A DNA stretch of 15,770 nt from Lutibacter sp. UBA4458. Lineage in GTDB: Bacteria; Bacteroidota; Bacteroidia; Flavobacteriales; Flavobacteriaceae. The stretch spans positions 13,792-29,561 of the forward strand of contig DGOU01000035.1 in assembly GCA_002390165.1 (NCBI GenBank), in the 5' to 3' direction. The notes beneath the pieces are model-generated. The model was not told where the DNA came from. It saw only the letters and a program-made list of their open reading frames with translations, and ran no database searches. Below are positions 6,241 through 15,042 of this stretch, one piece after another; positions within the stretch are counted from its first letter, which is position 1, and each line of letters starts with the position of its first letter. The position numbers were made by a program, and so were the translations under genes.

Positions 6241-7551
6241 ATGCGAAATAAAACCTTACTTTTATTTACATTTTTATTCTTACCTATTTTATTTATATCT
6301 GCACAACAAACAGTTTCTATTTCATTAAATGAAGTATTGGCAAAAGTTGCAGATAACAATTATACAAATAAAATATCGGAAGAAGATTTTAAAGCTGCCA
6401 AAGCAGATTTTAACCAAACTAATGCTATTTTATTGCCAAGCATTAGCATTTCTCATACAGCAATTACTACTACAAATCCATTAATGGCTTTTGGTTCAAA
6501 ATTAAATCAGGAGATTTTAACTCCAGCAGATTTTGATCCAACTTTATTAAATAACCCAAAAGAAATTCAAAATTATGCCACAAAAATAGAAGTAAAACAA
6601 CCGCTTTTAAATTTTGATGGTATGTTAATGCGAAAAGCTGCAAAAGCCAAAATGAATGCTTTAGAATTAAAATCAGCTCGCACAAAAAAATATATAAAAT
6701 TAGAAGTTACTAAAGCTTTTATGCAATTACAAGTTGCTTATAAAGCCATTGAAGTTTTAAACAAAGCAAAAGAAGCTGCAAGCGCAAATAAAAAAATGGC
6801 TGACAACAATTTTAAACAAGGCTATTTACAAAAAGCAGATATATTATCTGTTGACATTCATGTAACGGAAGTTGAAAATCAATTAGTAAGTGCCAAAAGT
6901 AATGTGAAAAACGCTTCAGATTATCTAAATTTTTTAATGGGTAATACTAACGCAAACCAATTAAAACCAGCTTCTAATTTAATAGCAACCTTAAATAATT
7001 CTATTTACAACACGCCGTTTTCTACAAATAGAGAAGATATAAATGCAATGCAAAAAAGTACTGATGCTTACCATTATATGTACAAAGCAGCTAAAAATAC
7101 CTATTTACCAAATTTAAATGCTTTTGGTAGTTATGAAATGTATGATAATCATTTATTTGGTACTTCAGCAAAAGGTTATTTAGTTGGAGCTCAATTATCT
7201 TGGAATGTATTTGAAGGTTATAAACGTATTGGAAAAGTACAGAAAGGAAAAGCAGAATACGATAAAGCTCAACTTAGTTTCGACCAATATAAAAATAAAA
7301 GTCAGTTAGAATTTAATAAAGCAAAACGACAATTAAAAGATGCTGAAAATAAACTTAAGCTAACCAATTTAGCTGTAGAACAATCTAAAGAAGAATTACG
7401 AATTAGAACCAATAGATTTAAAGAAGGCTTAGAAAAAACATCCGATTTATTAATTTCTGAAACCAAATACTTACAAAAACAATTAGAAAACTTACAAACA
7501 GTTTTCGCATATAACTACTCTAAAGCATATATTCAATTTTTACTTAAATAA
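6241..7551 (+). CDS. TolC-family outer-membrane efflux protein
   Basis: A 436-residue outer-membrane factor that would form the trimeric exit duct for the RND pump downstream. The signal peptide is MRNKTLLLFTFLFLPILFISA, ending before QQ. The mature protein has the two homologous halves of the OEP family: ISLNEVLAKVADNN...AKADFNQTNAILLPSISISHT in the first and YKAAKNTYLPNLNAFGSYEMY...GAQLSWNVFEGYKRIGKVQKGKAEYDKAQ in the second, each followed by long coiled-coil helices; the RTNRFKEGLEKTSDLLISETKYLQKQ stretch near the C-terminus is diagnostic. The open frame extends to a TTG at 6199, but that adds 14 polar residues before the signal peptide and overlaps the promoter, so ATG 6241 is chosen. Only 13 bp separate it from the next gene. 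Confidence 0.92.
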   Translation: MRNKTLLLFTFLFLPILFISAQQTVSISLNEVLAKVADNNYTNKISEEDFKAAKADFNQTNAILLPSISISHTAITTTNPLMAFGSKLNQEILTPADFDPTLLNNPKEIQNYATKIEVKQPLLNFDGMLMRKAAKAKMNALELKSARTKKYIKLEVTKAFMQLQVAYKAIEVLNKAKEAASANKKMADNNFKQGYLQKADILSVDIHVTEVENQLVSAKSNVKNASDYLNFLMGNTNANQLKPASNLIATLNNSIYNTPFSTNREDINAMQKSTDAYHYMYKAAKNTYLPNLNAFGSYEMYDNHLFGTSAKGYLVGAQLSWNVFEGYKRIGKVQKGKAEYDKAQLSFDQYKNKSQLEFNKAKRQLKDAENKLKLTNLAVEQSKEELRIRTNRFKEGLEKTSDLLISETKYLQKQLENLQTVFAYNYSKAYIQFLLK

Positions 7552-7564
7552 AAAAACTATAAAA

Positions 7565-8638
7565 ATGAAAAACATAACACTATTAACTTCCCTATTTGCA
7601 CTTTTATTTTTAGCGAGTTGTGGAAATGATCAAAAAAAATTAGCAACAACACCTTCGGTAAATGTAACTGTAAGCTCTCCAATTCTTGGAAATGGAAGTT
7701 ATGTTACCTCAAGTGGTAAAATTGAAGCAGTACAAAATGCTGATTTAAGTACTAGAATGATGGGTTTTGTAAATAACGTTTACGTAAAAATTGGACAAAA
7801 AGTTGGCAAAGGTCAATTATTATTAAGTATTAATAGTACAGATATTACAGCTAAAAAAGCACAAGTAGAAGCTTCTATAACAGAAGCTACCGCCGCTTTT
7901 ACCAATGCTGAAAAAGATTATAACCGATATAAATCTTTATATAAAGATAAAAGTGTTTCTCAAAAAGAAATGGATGATATTACTGCTAATTATGATATGG
8001 CAAAAGCACGATTAAATGCTGCTACTCAAATGAAAAATCAGGTAAATTCACAATTATCGTATGCTAATATTAAAGCACCTTTTACCGGAGTTATTACAGG
8101 GAAATATATTAATAAAGGAGATATGGCAAACCCAGGAATGCCTTTAATTAGCATGGAAACTCCAGGTAAATATCAAGTTATTTCCTTAGTTCCAGAATCT
8201 GAAATAACTTATATTAAACCAAATTCAAAAGTTACTGTATTAATAAAATCTACTAATGAAATGGTTACTGGATTCGTTACTGAAATAAGTGCCTCAGCAA
8301 AAAACACAGGCGGGCAATATTTGGTTAAAGTGGTACTCAATAAAACCGATACAAAAATTTTATCAGGAATGTTTACTTCCGTTCAATTTCCTATTTCTAA
8401 TAAAGCAACTACAAATAGTTCTGTTTTAATTCCAGAAAAAAGTTTAGTTCATAAAGGGCAATTAACTGGCATTTACACTGTTAGCAGTTCAAATACAGCT
8501 ATTTTAAGATGGCTTAGGCTTGGTAAAACTTATGGCAATAATATCGAAGTTTTATCCGGCTTAAATGCTGATGAAAAATTTATTGCTAGCGCTGATGGAA
8601 AATTATATAACGGCGTTAAAGTCAACATTCAAAAATAA
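7565..8638 (+). CDS. RND efflux periplasmic adaptor (membrane-fusion lipoprotein)
   Basis: A 357-residue adaptor linking the inner-membrane pump to the TolC duct. A signal peptide ends in lipobox LASC, so C19 is lipidated and anchors it to a membrane. The domain order is that of the HlyD/AcrA family: first lipoyl half around 69-94 (NNVYVKIGQKVGKGQLLLSI), an alpha-hairpin (~95-160, with LYKDKSVSQKEMDDITANYD at its tip, the usual TolC-facing region), second lipoyl half (YANIKAPFTGVITGKYINKGD), a beta-barrel (YQVISLVPESEITYIKPNSKV) and a membrane-proximal domain (SVLIPEKSLVHKGQLTGIYTV). Length is normal. It lies 44 bp before the pump gene. Confidence 0.95.
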   Translation: MKNITLLTSLFALLFLASCGNDQKKLATTPSVNVTVSSPILGNGSYVTSSGKIEAVQNADLSTRMMGFVNNVYVKIGQKVGKGQLLLSINSTDITAKKAQVEASITEATAAFTNAEKDYNRYKSLYKDKSVSQKEMDDITANYDMAKARLNAATQMKNQVNSQLSYANIKAPFTGVITGKYINKGDMANPGMPLISMETPGKYQVISLVPESEITYIKPNSKVTVLIKSTNEMVTGFVTEISASAKNTGGQYLVKVVLNKTDTKILSGMFTSVQFPISNKATTNSSVLIPEKSLVHKGQLTGIYTVSSSNTAILRWLRLGKTYGNNIEVLSGLNADEKFIASADGKLYNGVKVNIQK

Positions 8639-8682
8639 TATATTTTAAAGATATTTTTTATTACTAATAAAAATTAACGAAT

Positions 8683-11600
8683 ATGCAAGAAGGAATTTCA
8701 GGCAAAATAGCAGACTTATTTATCAATTCTAAATTAACCATTTTATTGATGATTGCTTTAATGTCTATAGGTGTTTATAGTTCATTTTTAATACCTAGAG
8801 AAGAAGAGCCACAAATAATTGTTCCAATGGCAGATGTGGTAGTTGGCTATCCAGGAGCAAGTCCTAAAGAATTAGAAAGTAAAGTGATTATGCCACTAGA
8901 AAAAGTGATTTCTAATATAAAAGGTGTGGAACACATTCATAGTATAGTTATGAATGGTCAAGCAATGATGGTTATACAATTTTACGTTGGCGAAAACACC
9001 GAAGATTCTTATATGAAATTATATGATGAATTAATGCATCACAAAGGAATGTTACCTAAACGCGCTACACAACCATTAATTAAAACCCGTGCTATTGATG
9101 ATGTTCCAATGTTAGGATTGACTTTATGGAGTGATAGTTCTAATGATTTTGACACTAGAAAGTTAGCCGAAGAAGTATCTTCAGAAATTAAAAAAATAAA
9201 AGATGTCTCCATAACCAAAGTAATAGGTGGAAGAAATCGTGTTTTGAGAATTATTTTGGATAAAGACAAAATGGGGGAACAAAACATAGATCCTTTAGCT
9301 ATTATGCAAATGATTAGAGCCAATAATAACAGTTCACAATCTGGTCATTTCGATTCAAAAGATACACAATTTCTTGTAACAACTGGTAAATTTTTAAGCT
9401 CTGTTGATGATATTAAAAATCTTATAGTTGGGGTATCTAAAAAAAATACTCCTATTTATTTAAAGCAAGTTGCAACGGTTGTTGATGGGCCCGAAAGTCC
9501 TAAAAGCTATGTTGCTTTTGGTTATGGACAAGGAAATGAAAAATACAAAGAAAATCCTAGTGAATATCCTGCTGTAACTATATCTGTTGCCAAAGTTAAA
9601 GGTGCAGATGCAATGAAAATTTCAAAAAAAATTCTAGATCATGTAAATCATTTAAAAACAAATTTAATTCCTAATAATGTTCATATTGATGTAACTAGAA
9701 ATTATGGAGAAACAGCTTCACATAAAGTAGGCGAATTATTACTTCATTTAGGTATTGCAATTTTAGCAGTAACCATTTTAGTGATGTTAGCTATGGGCTG
9801 GCGAGGTGGTTTAGTAGTTTTCTTTTCAGTTCCACTAACATTTGCATTAACCTTATTTAGTTATTATTTATTAGGCTATACCTTAAACCGGATTACCTTA
9901 TTTGCTTTGGTTTTTGTAGTTGGTATTGTGGTAGATGACAGTATTATTATTGCTGAAAATATGCATCGCCACTTTAAAATGAAACGTTTACCTTTTAAGC
10001 AAGCTGCTATTTATGCTATTAATGAAGTAGGAAACCCTACCATTTTAGCAACCTTCACCGTAATTGCAGCTATTTTACCTATGGCATTTGTTTCTGGTAT
10101 GATGGGACCTTATATGAGCCCAATGCCAATTGGTGCTTCTATTGCAATGATCTTATCTTTATTTGTTGCATTAACTATTACACCATATTTAGGTTATCAT
10201 TTATTACAAGAAAAAGATAAACAAAAAAAGAAAAAAGAAAAAGGTATTAAGACCAACTGGATTTATAAAATATATGAAAAAACGGAGCGTCCACTTTTAA
10301 ATAATAAAACCAGACGATGGGCAATGTTGGGTACTATTTTACTATTATTGGTGGTATCTGTTTTAATGTTTTTCACCAAATCTGTTGCCGTTAAAATGCT
10401 ACCTTTTGATAATAAAAATGAATTTCAGGTAATTATTGATATGCCAGAAGGTACTACTTTAGAAAGAACCGCAGTAGTTACCAAAGAAATTGAACAATTA
10501 GTAACTCAAATACCAGAAGTAGTTAATTATCAAACCTATATTGGTACTTCATCGCCTATAACTTTTAACGGTTTAGTACGTCATTATGATATGCGTGGAG
10601 GAAGTAATATGGCAGATATACAAGTAAATTTATTACATAAATCTGAAAGAGAGCTACAAAGTCATGATATTGCAAAAATTTTAAGACCTAAACTTAAAAA
10701 TATTGCTAAAAAATACCACGCAAATGTTAAAGTAGTGGAAGTTCCACCAGGACCTCCAGTATTATCTACTTTAGTTGCTGAAGTTTATGGCCCTAATTAT
10801 AAAGATCAGATTAAGGTTGCAAAACAAGTAAAAGACATTTTAAAAAACACCAAAAATGTAGTGGATGTAGATTGGATGGTTGAAGCACCTCAAACAGAAT
10901 ATAAATTAGTTGAAGATAATGAAAAAGCTATGCTTAACGGAATTGCTCCGCAACAAATAGTAGCAAATATGACTTATTTGTTAGGCGAACATCCAATTTC
11001 TGATTTATATGATGAAAATTCATTTGATCAAGTTCCTATGGAAATGAGTTTAAATAGTAAAGACAAAACAAACCTACAAGATATTTTAAATCTAAAAATT
11101 AAAGGAAAACAAGGTAATATGGTGCCTGTTAGCGATTTAGTAAAAGTGGTAAAAGACACCTTAAAGAAAACTATTTTTAGAAAAGACCAAAAACGAGTAG
11201 TTTATGTAACAGCAGATATGGCCGGAGGATTAGAAAGTCCTGTTTATGCAATATTGGGCATGTCTGATAAATTACAAAAAATAAAATTACCTAAAGGCTA
11301 TAAATTAAATGAATTATATACCAAACAACCTTCTGATGAAAGTGATTTTACGGTAAAATGGGATGGCGAATGGCAAATGACTTTAGATGTTTTTAGAGAT
11401 TTAGGAACTGCTTTTTTAGTAGTTATTATTATTATTTATATGTTAATAGTTGGATGGTTCCAAAACTTTAAAACGCCATTGGTTATGATGGTTGCTATAC
11501 CATTATCATTAATTGGTATTGTATTTGGCCACTGGATTTTAGGAGCTTATTTTACAGCGACTTCCTTTATTGGAATGATTGCTTTAGCTGGTGTTATGGT

Positions 11601-11880
11601 TAGAAACTCAGTATTGTTAATCGATTTTATTGAAATTAGATTAAACGAAGGCATTCCAATTAAGCAGGCAATTATTGAAGCTGGAGCCGTAAGAACCACT
11701 CCTATTTTATTAACCACTGGTGCAGTTGTTATTGGAGCATCCATAATTTTATTTGATCCCATATTTCAAGGTTTAGCAATTTCATTAGTTGCGGGTGCAG
11801 TAGTTTCTACTTTGCTAACATTAATTGTAATTCCTATAATTTATTATTTATCAGAAAAAAAGAAATGGGAAAAAGAATAA
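8683..11880 (+). CDS. RND-family efflux pump, inner-membrane permease
   Basis: A 1065-residue AcrB/HAE-type proton antiporter. Twelve membrane helices are expected: TM1 at about 15-35, TM2-TM6 around 350-505, TM7 near 545-565 and TM8-TM12 around 880-1055, with the two large periplasmic porter loops between. The proton relay is present: VDDSIIIAEN gives D418-D419, matching AcrB D407-D408. In TM10 the motif VMVRNSVLL has Arg974 where AcrB has Lys940. The PGPP segment (EVPPGPPVLSTL) and the GGRNRVLRI block fit the family. The cytoplasmic loop before TM7 is very lysine-rich (KDKQKKKKEKGIK). No metal-pump CusA signature Met triad is apparent, so substrates are more likely small amphiphiles or drugs, but this is inference. 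Confidence 0.95.
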   Translation: MQEGISGKIADLFINSKLTILLMIALMSIGVYSSFLIPREEEPQIIVPMADVVVGYPGASPKELESKVIMPLEKVISNIKGVEHIHSIVMNGQAMMVIQFYVGENTEDSYMKLYDELMHHKGMLPKRATQPLIKTRAIDDVPMLGLTLWSDSSNDFDTRKLAEEVSSEIKKIKDVSITKVIGGRNRVLRIILDKDKMGEQNIDPLAIMQMIRANNNSSQSGHFDSKDTQFLVTTGKFLSSVDDIKNLIVGVSKKNTPIYLKQVATVVDGPESPKSYVAFGYGQGNEKYKENPSEYPAVTISVAKVKGADAMKISKKILDHVNHLKTNLIPNNVHIDVTRNYGETASHKVGELLLHLGIAILAVTILVMLAMGWRGGLVVFFSVPLTFALTLFSYYLLGYTLNRITLFALVFVVGIVVDDSIIIAENMHRHFKMKRLPFKQAAIYAINEVGNPTILATFTVIAAILPMAFVSGMMGPYMSPMPIGASIAMILSLFVALTITPYLGYHLLQEKDKQKKKKEKGIKTNWIYKIYEKTERPLLNNKTRRWAMLGTILLLLVVSVLMFFTKSVAVKMLPFDNKNEFQVIIDMPEGTTLERTAVVTKEIEQLVTQIPEVVNYQTYIGTSSPITFNGLVRHYDMRGGSNMADIQVNLLHKSERELQSHDIAKILRPKLKNIAKKYHANVKVVEVPPGPPVLSTLVAEVYGPNYKDQIKVAKQVKDILKNTKNVVDVDWMVEAPQTEYKLVEDNEKAMLNGIAPQQIVANMTYLLGEHPISDLYDENSFDQVPMEMSLNSKDKTNLQDILNLKIKGKQGNMVPVSDLVKVVKDTLKKTIFRKDQKRVVYVTADMAGGLESPVYAILGMSDKLQKIKLPKGYKLNELYTKQPSDESDFTVKWDGEWQMTLDVFRDLGTAFLVVIIIIYMLIVGWFQNFKTPLVMMVAIPLSLIGIVFGHWILGAYFTATSFIGMIALAGVMVRNSVLLIDFIEIRLNEGIPIKQAIIEAGAVRTTPILLTTGAVVIGASIILFDPIFQGLAISLVAGAVVSTLLTLIVIPIIYYLSEKKKWEKE

Positions 11881-11921
11881 TCTCATCCATTTAAAAAGTA
11901 TTTAATTTAAAACATATTTCT

Positions 11922-12227
11922 ATGAAATTAATAATAATTACAGCGGTAAAAGAATTTGAAAAAGATATTAAACGCATCTTAAAAAATACCGACATTCCTC
12001 TTTTTTCATATACCGAAATTACTGGATATCGAAATATTTCTAAAGAAGCCAAATTAGACAATTGGTTTCCAGGGGAAAGACATGAAACGGATTCTATTAT
12101 GTTTTATGCTTTTATAAAAAAAGAGGATACTGATGAATTATTTAAAAGAGTTAAAATTTTTAATGATAAACAAGAGTCTTTATCTAAAGTACATGTTGCT
12201 GTTTTAAATATAGATAAATCAAATTAA
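11922..12227 (+). CDS. PII-like small protein in the efflux operon
   Basis: A 101-residue soluble protein 41 bp after the pump gene. The predicted element order, strand (2-8 KLIIITA), helix (10-23), strand (26-34 PLFSYTEIT), a long loop (35-57, containing NWFPGERHETD), strand (58-66 SIMFYAFIK), helix (69-84) and strand (88-98 KVHVAVLNID), is the ferredoxin-like order of PII signal proteins and of the PII-like proteins coded next to cation or RND efflux systems (DUF3240-type). The loop occupies the T-loop position. Classical PII nucleotide and uridylylation residues are not seen. By position it may sense substrate or a nucleotide and modulate the pump. Family placement rests on pattern, not on a database match. 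Confidence 0.6.
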   Translation: MKLIIITAVKEFEKDIKRILKNTDIPLFSYTEITGYRNISKEAKLDNWFPGERHETDSIMFYAFIKKEDTDELFKRVKIFNDKQESLSKVHVAVLNIDKSN

Positions 12228-12239
12228 AAAATAAAAAAA

Positions 12240-12425
12240 ATGAAACAACGAATGATTAGAGCTCTAGCTGGAACATTTATTTTAATTAGTGTAGTTTTAG
12301 CAATAACTATAAATATAAATTGGTTATGGTTTACCGCTTTTGTAGGAGCTAATTTATTACAATCTTCTATTACCAAATGGTGCTTAATGGAAATGATTTT
12401 AGAAAAATTTAAGATTAAAGATTAA
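12240..12425 (+). CDS. DUF2892 / YgaP-type transmembrane miniprotein
   Basis: A 61-residue inner-membrane protein with two hydrophobic helices (about 6-24 and 27-44) followed by a short basic tail. The order RALAGTFILIS...WLWFTAFVGANLLQSSITKWCLMEMIL is the recognisable DUF2892 pattern (PF11127), also found as the C-terminal membrane domain of the rhodanese YgaP; the Cys48 preceding LMEMIL matches the conserved C-P/L-E position. It is 12 bp after the PII-like gene, so it closes the efflux operon. Function is unknown; related stand-alone versions accompany sulfur or metal genes. Confidence 0.85.
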   Translation: MKQRMIRALAGTFILISVVLAITININWLWFTAFVGANLLQSSITKWCLMEMILEKFKIKD

Positions 12426-12435
12426 TTTAATTCTC

Positions 12436-12443
12436 TAAATTTG
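12436..12443 (+). promoter_or_regulatory. -7 promoter element (TAAATTTG) of the His-rich protein/TonB unit
   Basis: TAAATTTG matches TAnnTTTG fully. A start point near 12447 would place the ATT at 12461 about 14 bases into the mRNA and would leave the later GTG at 12587 with an unusually long 140-base leader. No -33 TTG is seen. Confidence 0.5.
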
Positions 12444-12460
12444 CAATCTAAATTTTAGAA

Positions 12461-12781
12461 ATTAAAAAATTAACTAAAAATATAATTGCCATTGCATTTA
12501 TTGCAACTGTACTGTTTCCAATAACAGCACAGTTTTCTCATGCATTAAAAAAACATCATCACGCACAAAATACAGATATACATCATGTGCAAATGACGGA
12601 TTTTACTGCTAATTGCGCAATTTATCATTATCAAATAAATTATAATACTATTGATTTTTCTTTAGATTATTCATTTTTAGAAAAAAACAATATTGACGAA
12701 AAAAACTACGTTTATAAATCCATTGGAAAATTATTTCACTTTCAATATAAATCTTCTAGAGCTCCTCCTTTTTATTGTTAA
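12461..12781 (+). CDS. His-rich exported small protein, apparent ATT start
   Basis: The frame is open from a stop at 12449-12451 to TAA at 12779-12781. Read from ATT at 12461 it gives 106 residues: initiator then KKLTKN, a hydrophobic core IIAIAFIATVLFPITA and a cut near residue 23, a textbook signal peptide. The mature part starts with a His cluster (H27, H32-H34, H41-H42), has one Cys (in TANCAIYHYQ) and ends SSRAPPFYC. This resembles small exported proteins that precede TonB receptors in flavobacteria and end in an R-G/A-PP motif. No ATG, GTG or TTG lies between the upstream stop and 12587; starting at GTG 12587 or ATG 12593 would remove the signal and most His residues. It may use a rare ATT start, or be a start-lost pseudogene, or hold a sequence error. 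Likely role: periplasmic metal handling. Confidence 0.6.
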   Translation: MKKLTKNIIAIAFIATVLFPITAQFSHALKKHHHAQNTDIHHVQMTDFTANCAIYHYQINYNTIDFSLDYSFLEKNNIDEKNYVYKSIGKLFHFQYKSSRAPPFYC

Positions 12782-12825
12782 TCAACCGTTTTTACATTTA
12801 AAAAATTAACAATAAAATTAATTAC

Positions 12826-15042
12826 ATGAAATATTATTTTTTTATCCTTTTTGTAGGATTAAACTTATTTACACAAGCTCAAAACAAATTAACTGGTAAA
12901 GTTACAGATACAAATAATCAACCATTAAGTGGTGTTGATGTTTATATAAGAGAAATTCATAAGGGAACTTCTACCAATAACAATGGCGAATTTACGATTA
13001 CAAATTTACCCAAAGCAACCTTTTCTCTTACTGCAGCTTTTATTGGCTATCAGAATCAAACTAAAAATATCCAAATTTCGAAAGAGAATAATACAGTTAA
13101 CTTCACCTTAAAAGAAGCTGTTTTTAAAATGGATGAAGTAATTATCTCTACGCCATTTAACAAATTACAATCTCAAAATGTAATGAAAGTTGAAAGAGCA
13201 AGCATACAGCAATTAAAAAATAAAGGCGCTGCAACTTTAGTGGAAGGTATAACTTCTTTACCTGGTGTATCTCAAGTTTCCACAGGAGTTGCTATTGGAA
13301 AACCTGTAATTAGAGGTTTAAGAGGCAACCGTGTTTTAGTATATTCACAAGGATTACGACTTGAAAATCAACAATTTGGAGCTGAACATGGTTTAGGGGT
13401 TGACGAGTCTAGTATAGAAAGTGTTGAAGTAATAAAAGGTCCTGCTTCCTTATTATATGGATCCGATGCAATGGGAGGTGTTTTATTTTTTAATCCGTTA
13501 AAATTTGCAGATGATAATTCGTTCAAACTAAATATAAATCAAAAATATTTTTCAAATACCGAAGGGTCAAGTACTTCATTTGGATTTAGAAAATCGTATA
13601 AATCATGGAAATTTTTGACTAATGGAACGCATAGAATGCAAAGTGATTATAAAATACCAAATGGATTTAGAGTTACTAATTCTCGCTTTAATGAAACTAT
13701 TTTTAATTCCGCAATAAATTACAATAACAATTTTATTTCAAGCACTTTACGGTTTAATTTAGATCATACTTTAGTTGGTATTCCAGAAGAAATTGGAGTA
13801 CAAACCACCCAAAAAGTACATTCTTATCCTTTTCAAGATTTAACCAATAAAATGGTAAGTTTTAATAATATTATTTTTCTGCCAAATTCTAAAATCACCT
13901 CTACTTTTGGTTTTACTTCAAACGATAGAAAAGAAATTGAAGAGCCTTTTACAAGTGCAAATAATTTGCCCGCGTTACATTTAAAACTTAAAACGTATAG
14001 TTACGATGTAAAATGGCATTTACCAAAACTTAAAAACTTTGAGTCTATTTTAGGAATTCAAGGAATGCATCAAAAAAATAAAACTTTAGGAGTTGATGTG
14101 TTAATACCAAATGCACAGACTAATGATTTAGGTGTGTTTTTAACTGGAAATTATAAAATTAACGAAAACAGTTTTCAGGGAGGAGTTCGTTTTGATAACC
14201 GAAATTTATCTACTAAAAAAAGTGTAGATACAGAACAACATGTTTTTAATGCTATTGATAAAACCTTTAAAAATGTAACGGCTTCCTTTGGATACAAAAC
14301 TTCTTTATTTGGAGCTGTAACTAGTCGTTTTAATTTTGCAGCCGGATTTAGAGCGCCTAACTTAGCAGAATTAACTTCAAACGGTGTTCATGAAGGTTCT
14401 AACCGATATGAAATTGGTAATAATGATTTGCAAAGTGAACACAATTTTCAATCCGATGTCGCTTTAGAATATAAATCTACTCACTTTGAAATTTTTGCAA
14501 ACGGATTTTACAATAAAATTAATAAATACATTTATATCGCTCCAACTGGTGCAATGTTAGACAATAATTTTGTTTATAATTATGTTCAAAATGATGCAGA
14601 ATTATATGGAGGAGAATTTGGATTTCACTTACACCCACATCCTGTAGATTGGCTTCATTTAAATAGTAGCTATGAATTAGTTATTGGTAAACAGGATAAT
14701 GGAAATTATCTACCTTTAATTCCTGCAAACAAACTTACTAACACTATACGAGCTGAGTTTAATGAACAAAAACATTTAAAAAATGCATTTGCAGCTATAA
14801 CTTTAGAAACTAATTTTAAACAGAATAAGGTTAGTGAATTTGAAACTCCAACAAACAGCTATAATTTAGTAAATATAGGAATTGGTGGAGCTATACATTT
14901 ATCAAAAATAGCATTTGATATTAACATAAATGCTAATAATTTATTTAACACTACTTACATTTCTCACCTATCCAGATTAAAAGTAGATGGTATTTCAAAC
15001 ATTGGTAGAAATATTATAGTAAGTGTAAAATTTAACATTTAG
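12826..15042 (+). CDS. TonB-dependent outer-membrane receptor, probable metal (zinc-type) uptake
   Basis: A 738-residue outer-membrane receptor. Order: signal peptide 1-19 (ends TQAQ); CarboxypepD_reg-like beta-sandwich ~22-98 (LTGKVTDTNNQPLSGVDVYI); a TonB-box-like DEVIIS (103-108); plug ~118-225 with LVEGITSLPGVSQVS, KPVIRGLRGNRVLV and IESVEVIKGPASLLYGSDAMGGV; then a 22-strand barrel ending in VKFNI with a terminal aromatic signal (Phe at -3). The plug resembles ZnuD-type zinc receptors (RPIIRG...RRIKVL, then a His/Glu-containing loop), here QQFGAEHGLGVD, and the barrel contains HLHPHPVDWLHLN. Together with the His-rich protein 44 bp upstream this favours divalent metal uptake; haem or another chelate cannot be excluded. 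Length is normal. Confidence 0.93.
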   Translation: MKYYFFILFVGLNLFTQAQNKLTGKVTDTNNQPLSGVDVYIREIHKGTSTNNNGEFTITNLPKATFSLTAAFIGYQNQTKNIQISKENNTVNFTLKEAVFKMDEVIISTPFNKLQSQNVMKVERASIQQLKNKGAATLVEGITSLPGVSQVSTGVAIGKPVIRGLRGNRVLVYSQGLRLENQQFGAEHGLGVDESSIESVEVIKGPASLLYGSDAMGGVLFFNPLKFADDNSFKLNINQKYFSNTEGSSTSFGFRKSYKSWKFLTNGTHRMQSDYKIPNGFRVTNSRFNETIFNSAINYNNNFISSTLRFNLDHTLVGIPEEIGVQTTQKVHSYPFQDLTNKMVSFNNIIFLPNSKITSTFGFTSNDRKEIEEPFTSANNLPALHLKLKTYSYDVKWHLPKLKNFESILGIQGMHQKNKTLGVDVLIPNAQTNDLGVFLTGNYKINENSFQGGVRFDNRNLSTKKSVDTEQHVFNAIDKTFKNVTASFGYKTSLFGAVTSRFNFAAGFRAPNLAELTSNGVHEGSNRYEIGNNDLQSEHNFQSDVALEYKSTHFEIFANGFYNKINKYIYIAPTGAMLDNNFVYNYVQNDAELYGGEFGFHLHPHPVDWLHLNSSYELVIGKQDNGNYLPLIPANKLTNTIRAEFNEQKHLKNAFAAITLETNFKQNKVSEFETPTNSYNLVNIGIGGAIHLSKIAFDININANNLFNTTYISHLSRLKVDGISNIGRNIIVSVKFNI

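Noticed and set aside
9039..9323. Minus-strand frame inside the RND pump gene
   Set aside because: Antisense shadow in a strongly supported 1065-residue gene; the same holds for 11547-11762 and, in the TolC gene, 6470-6685.
12587..12781. Short 64-residue protein starting at GTG 12587
   Set aside because: The same frame continues upstream into a complete signal peptide and His cluster, so this is the C-terminal part of a 106-residue protein.
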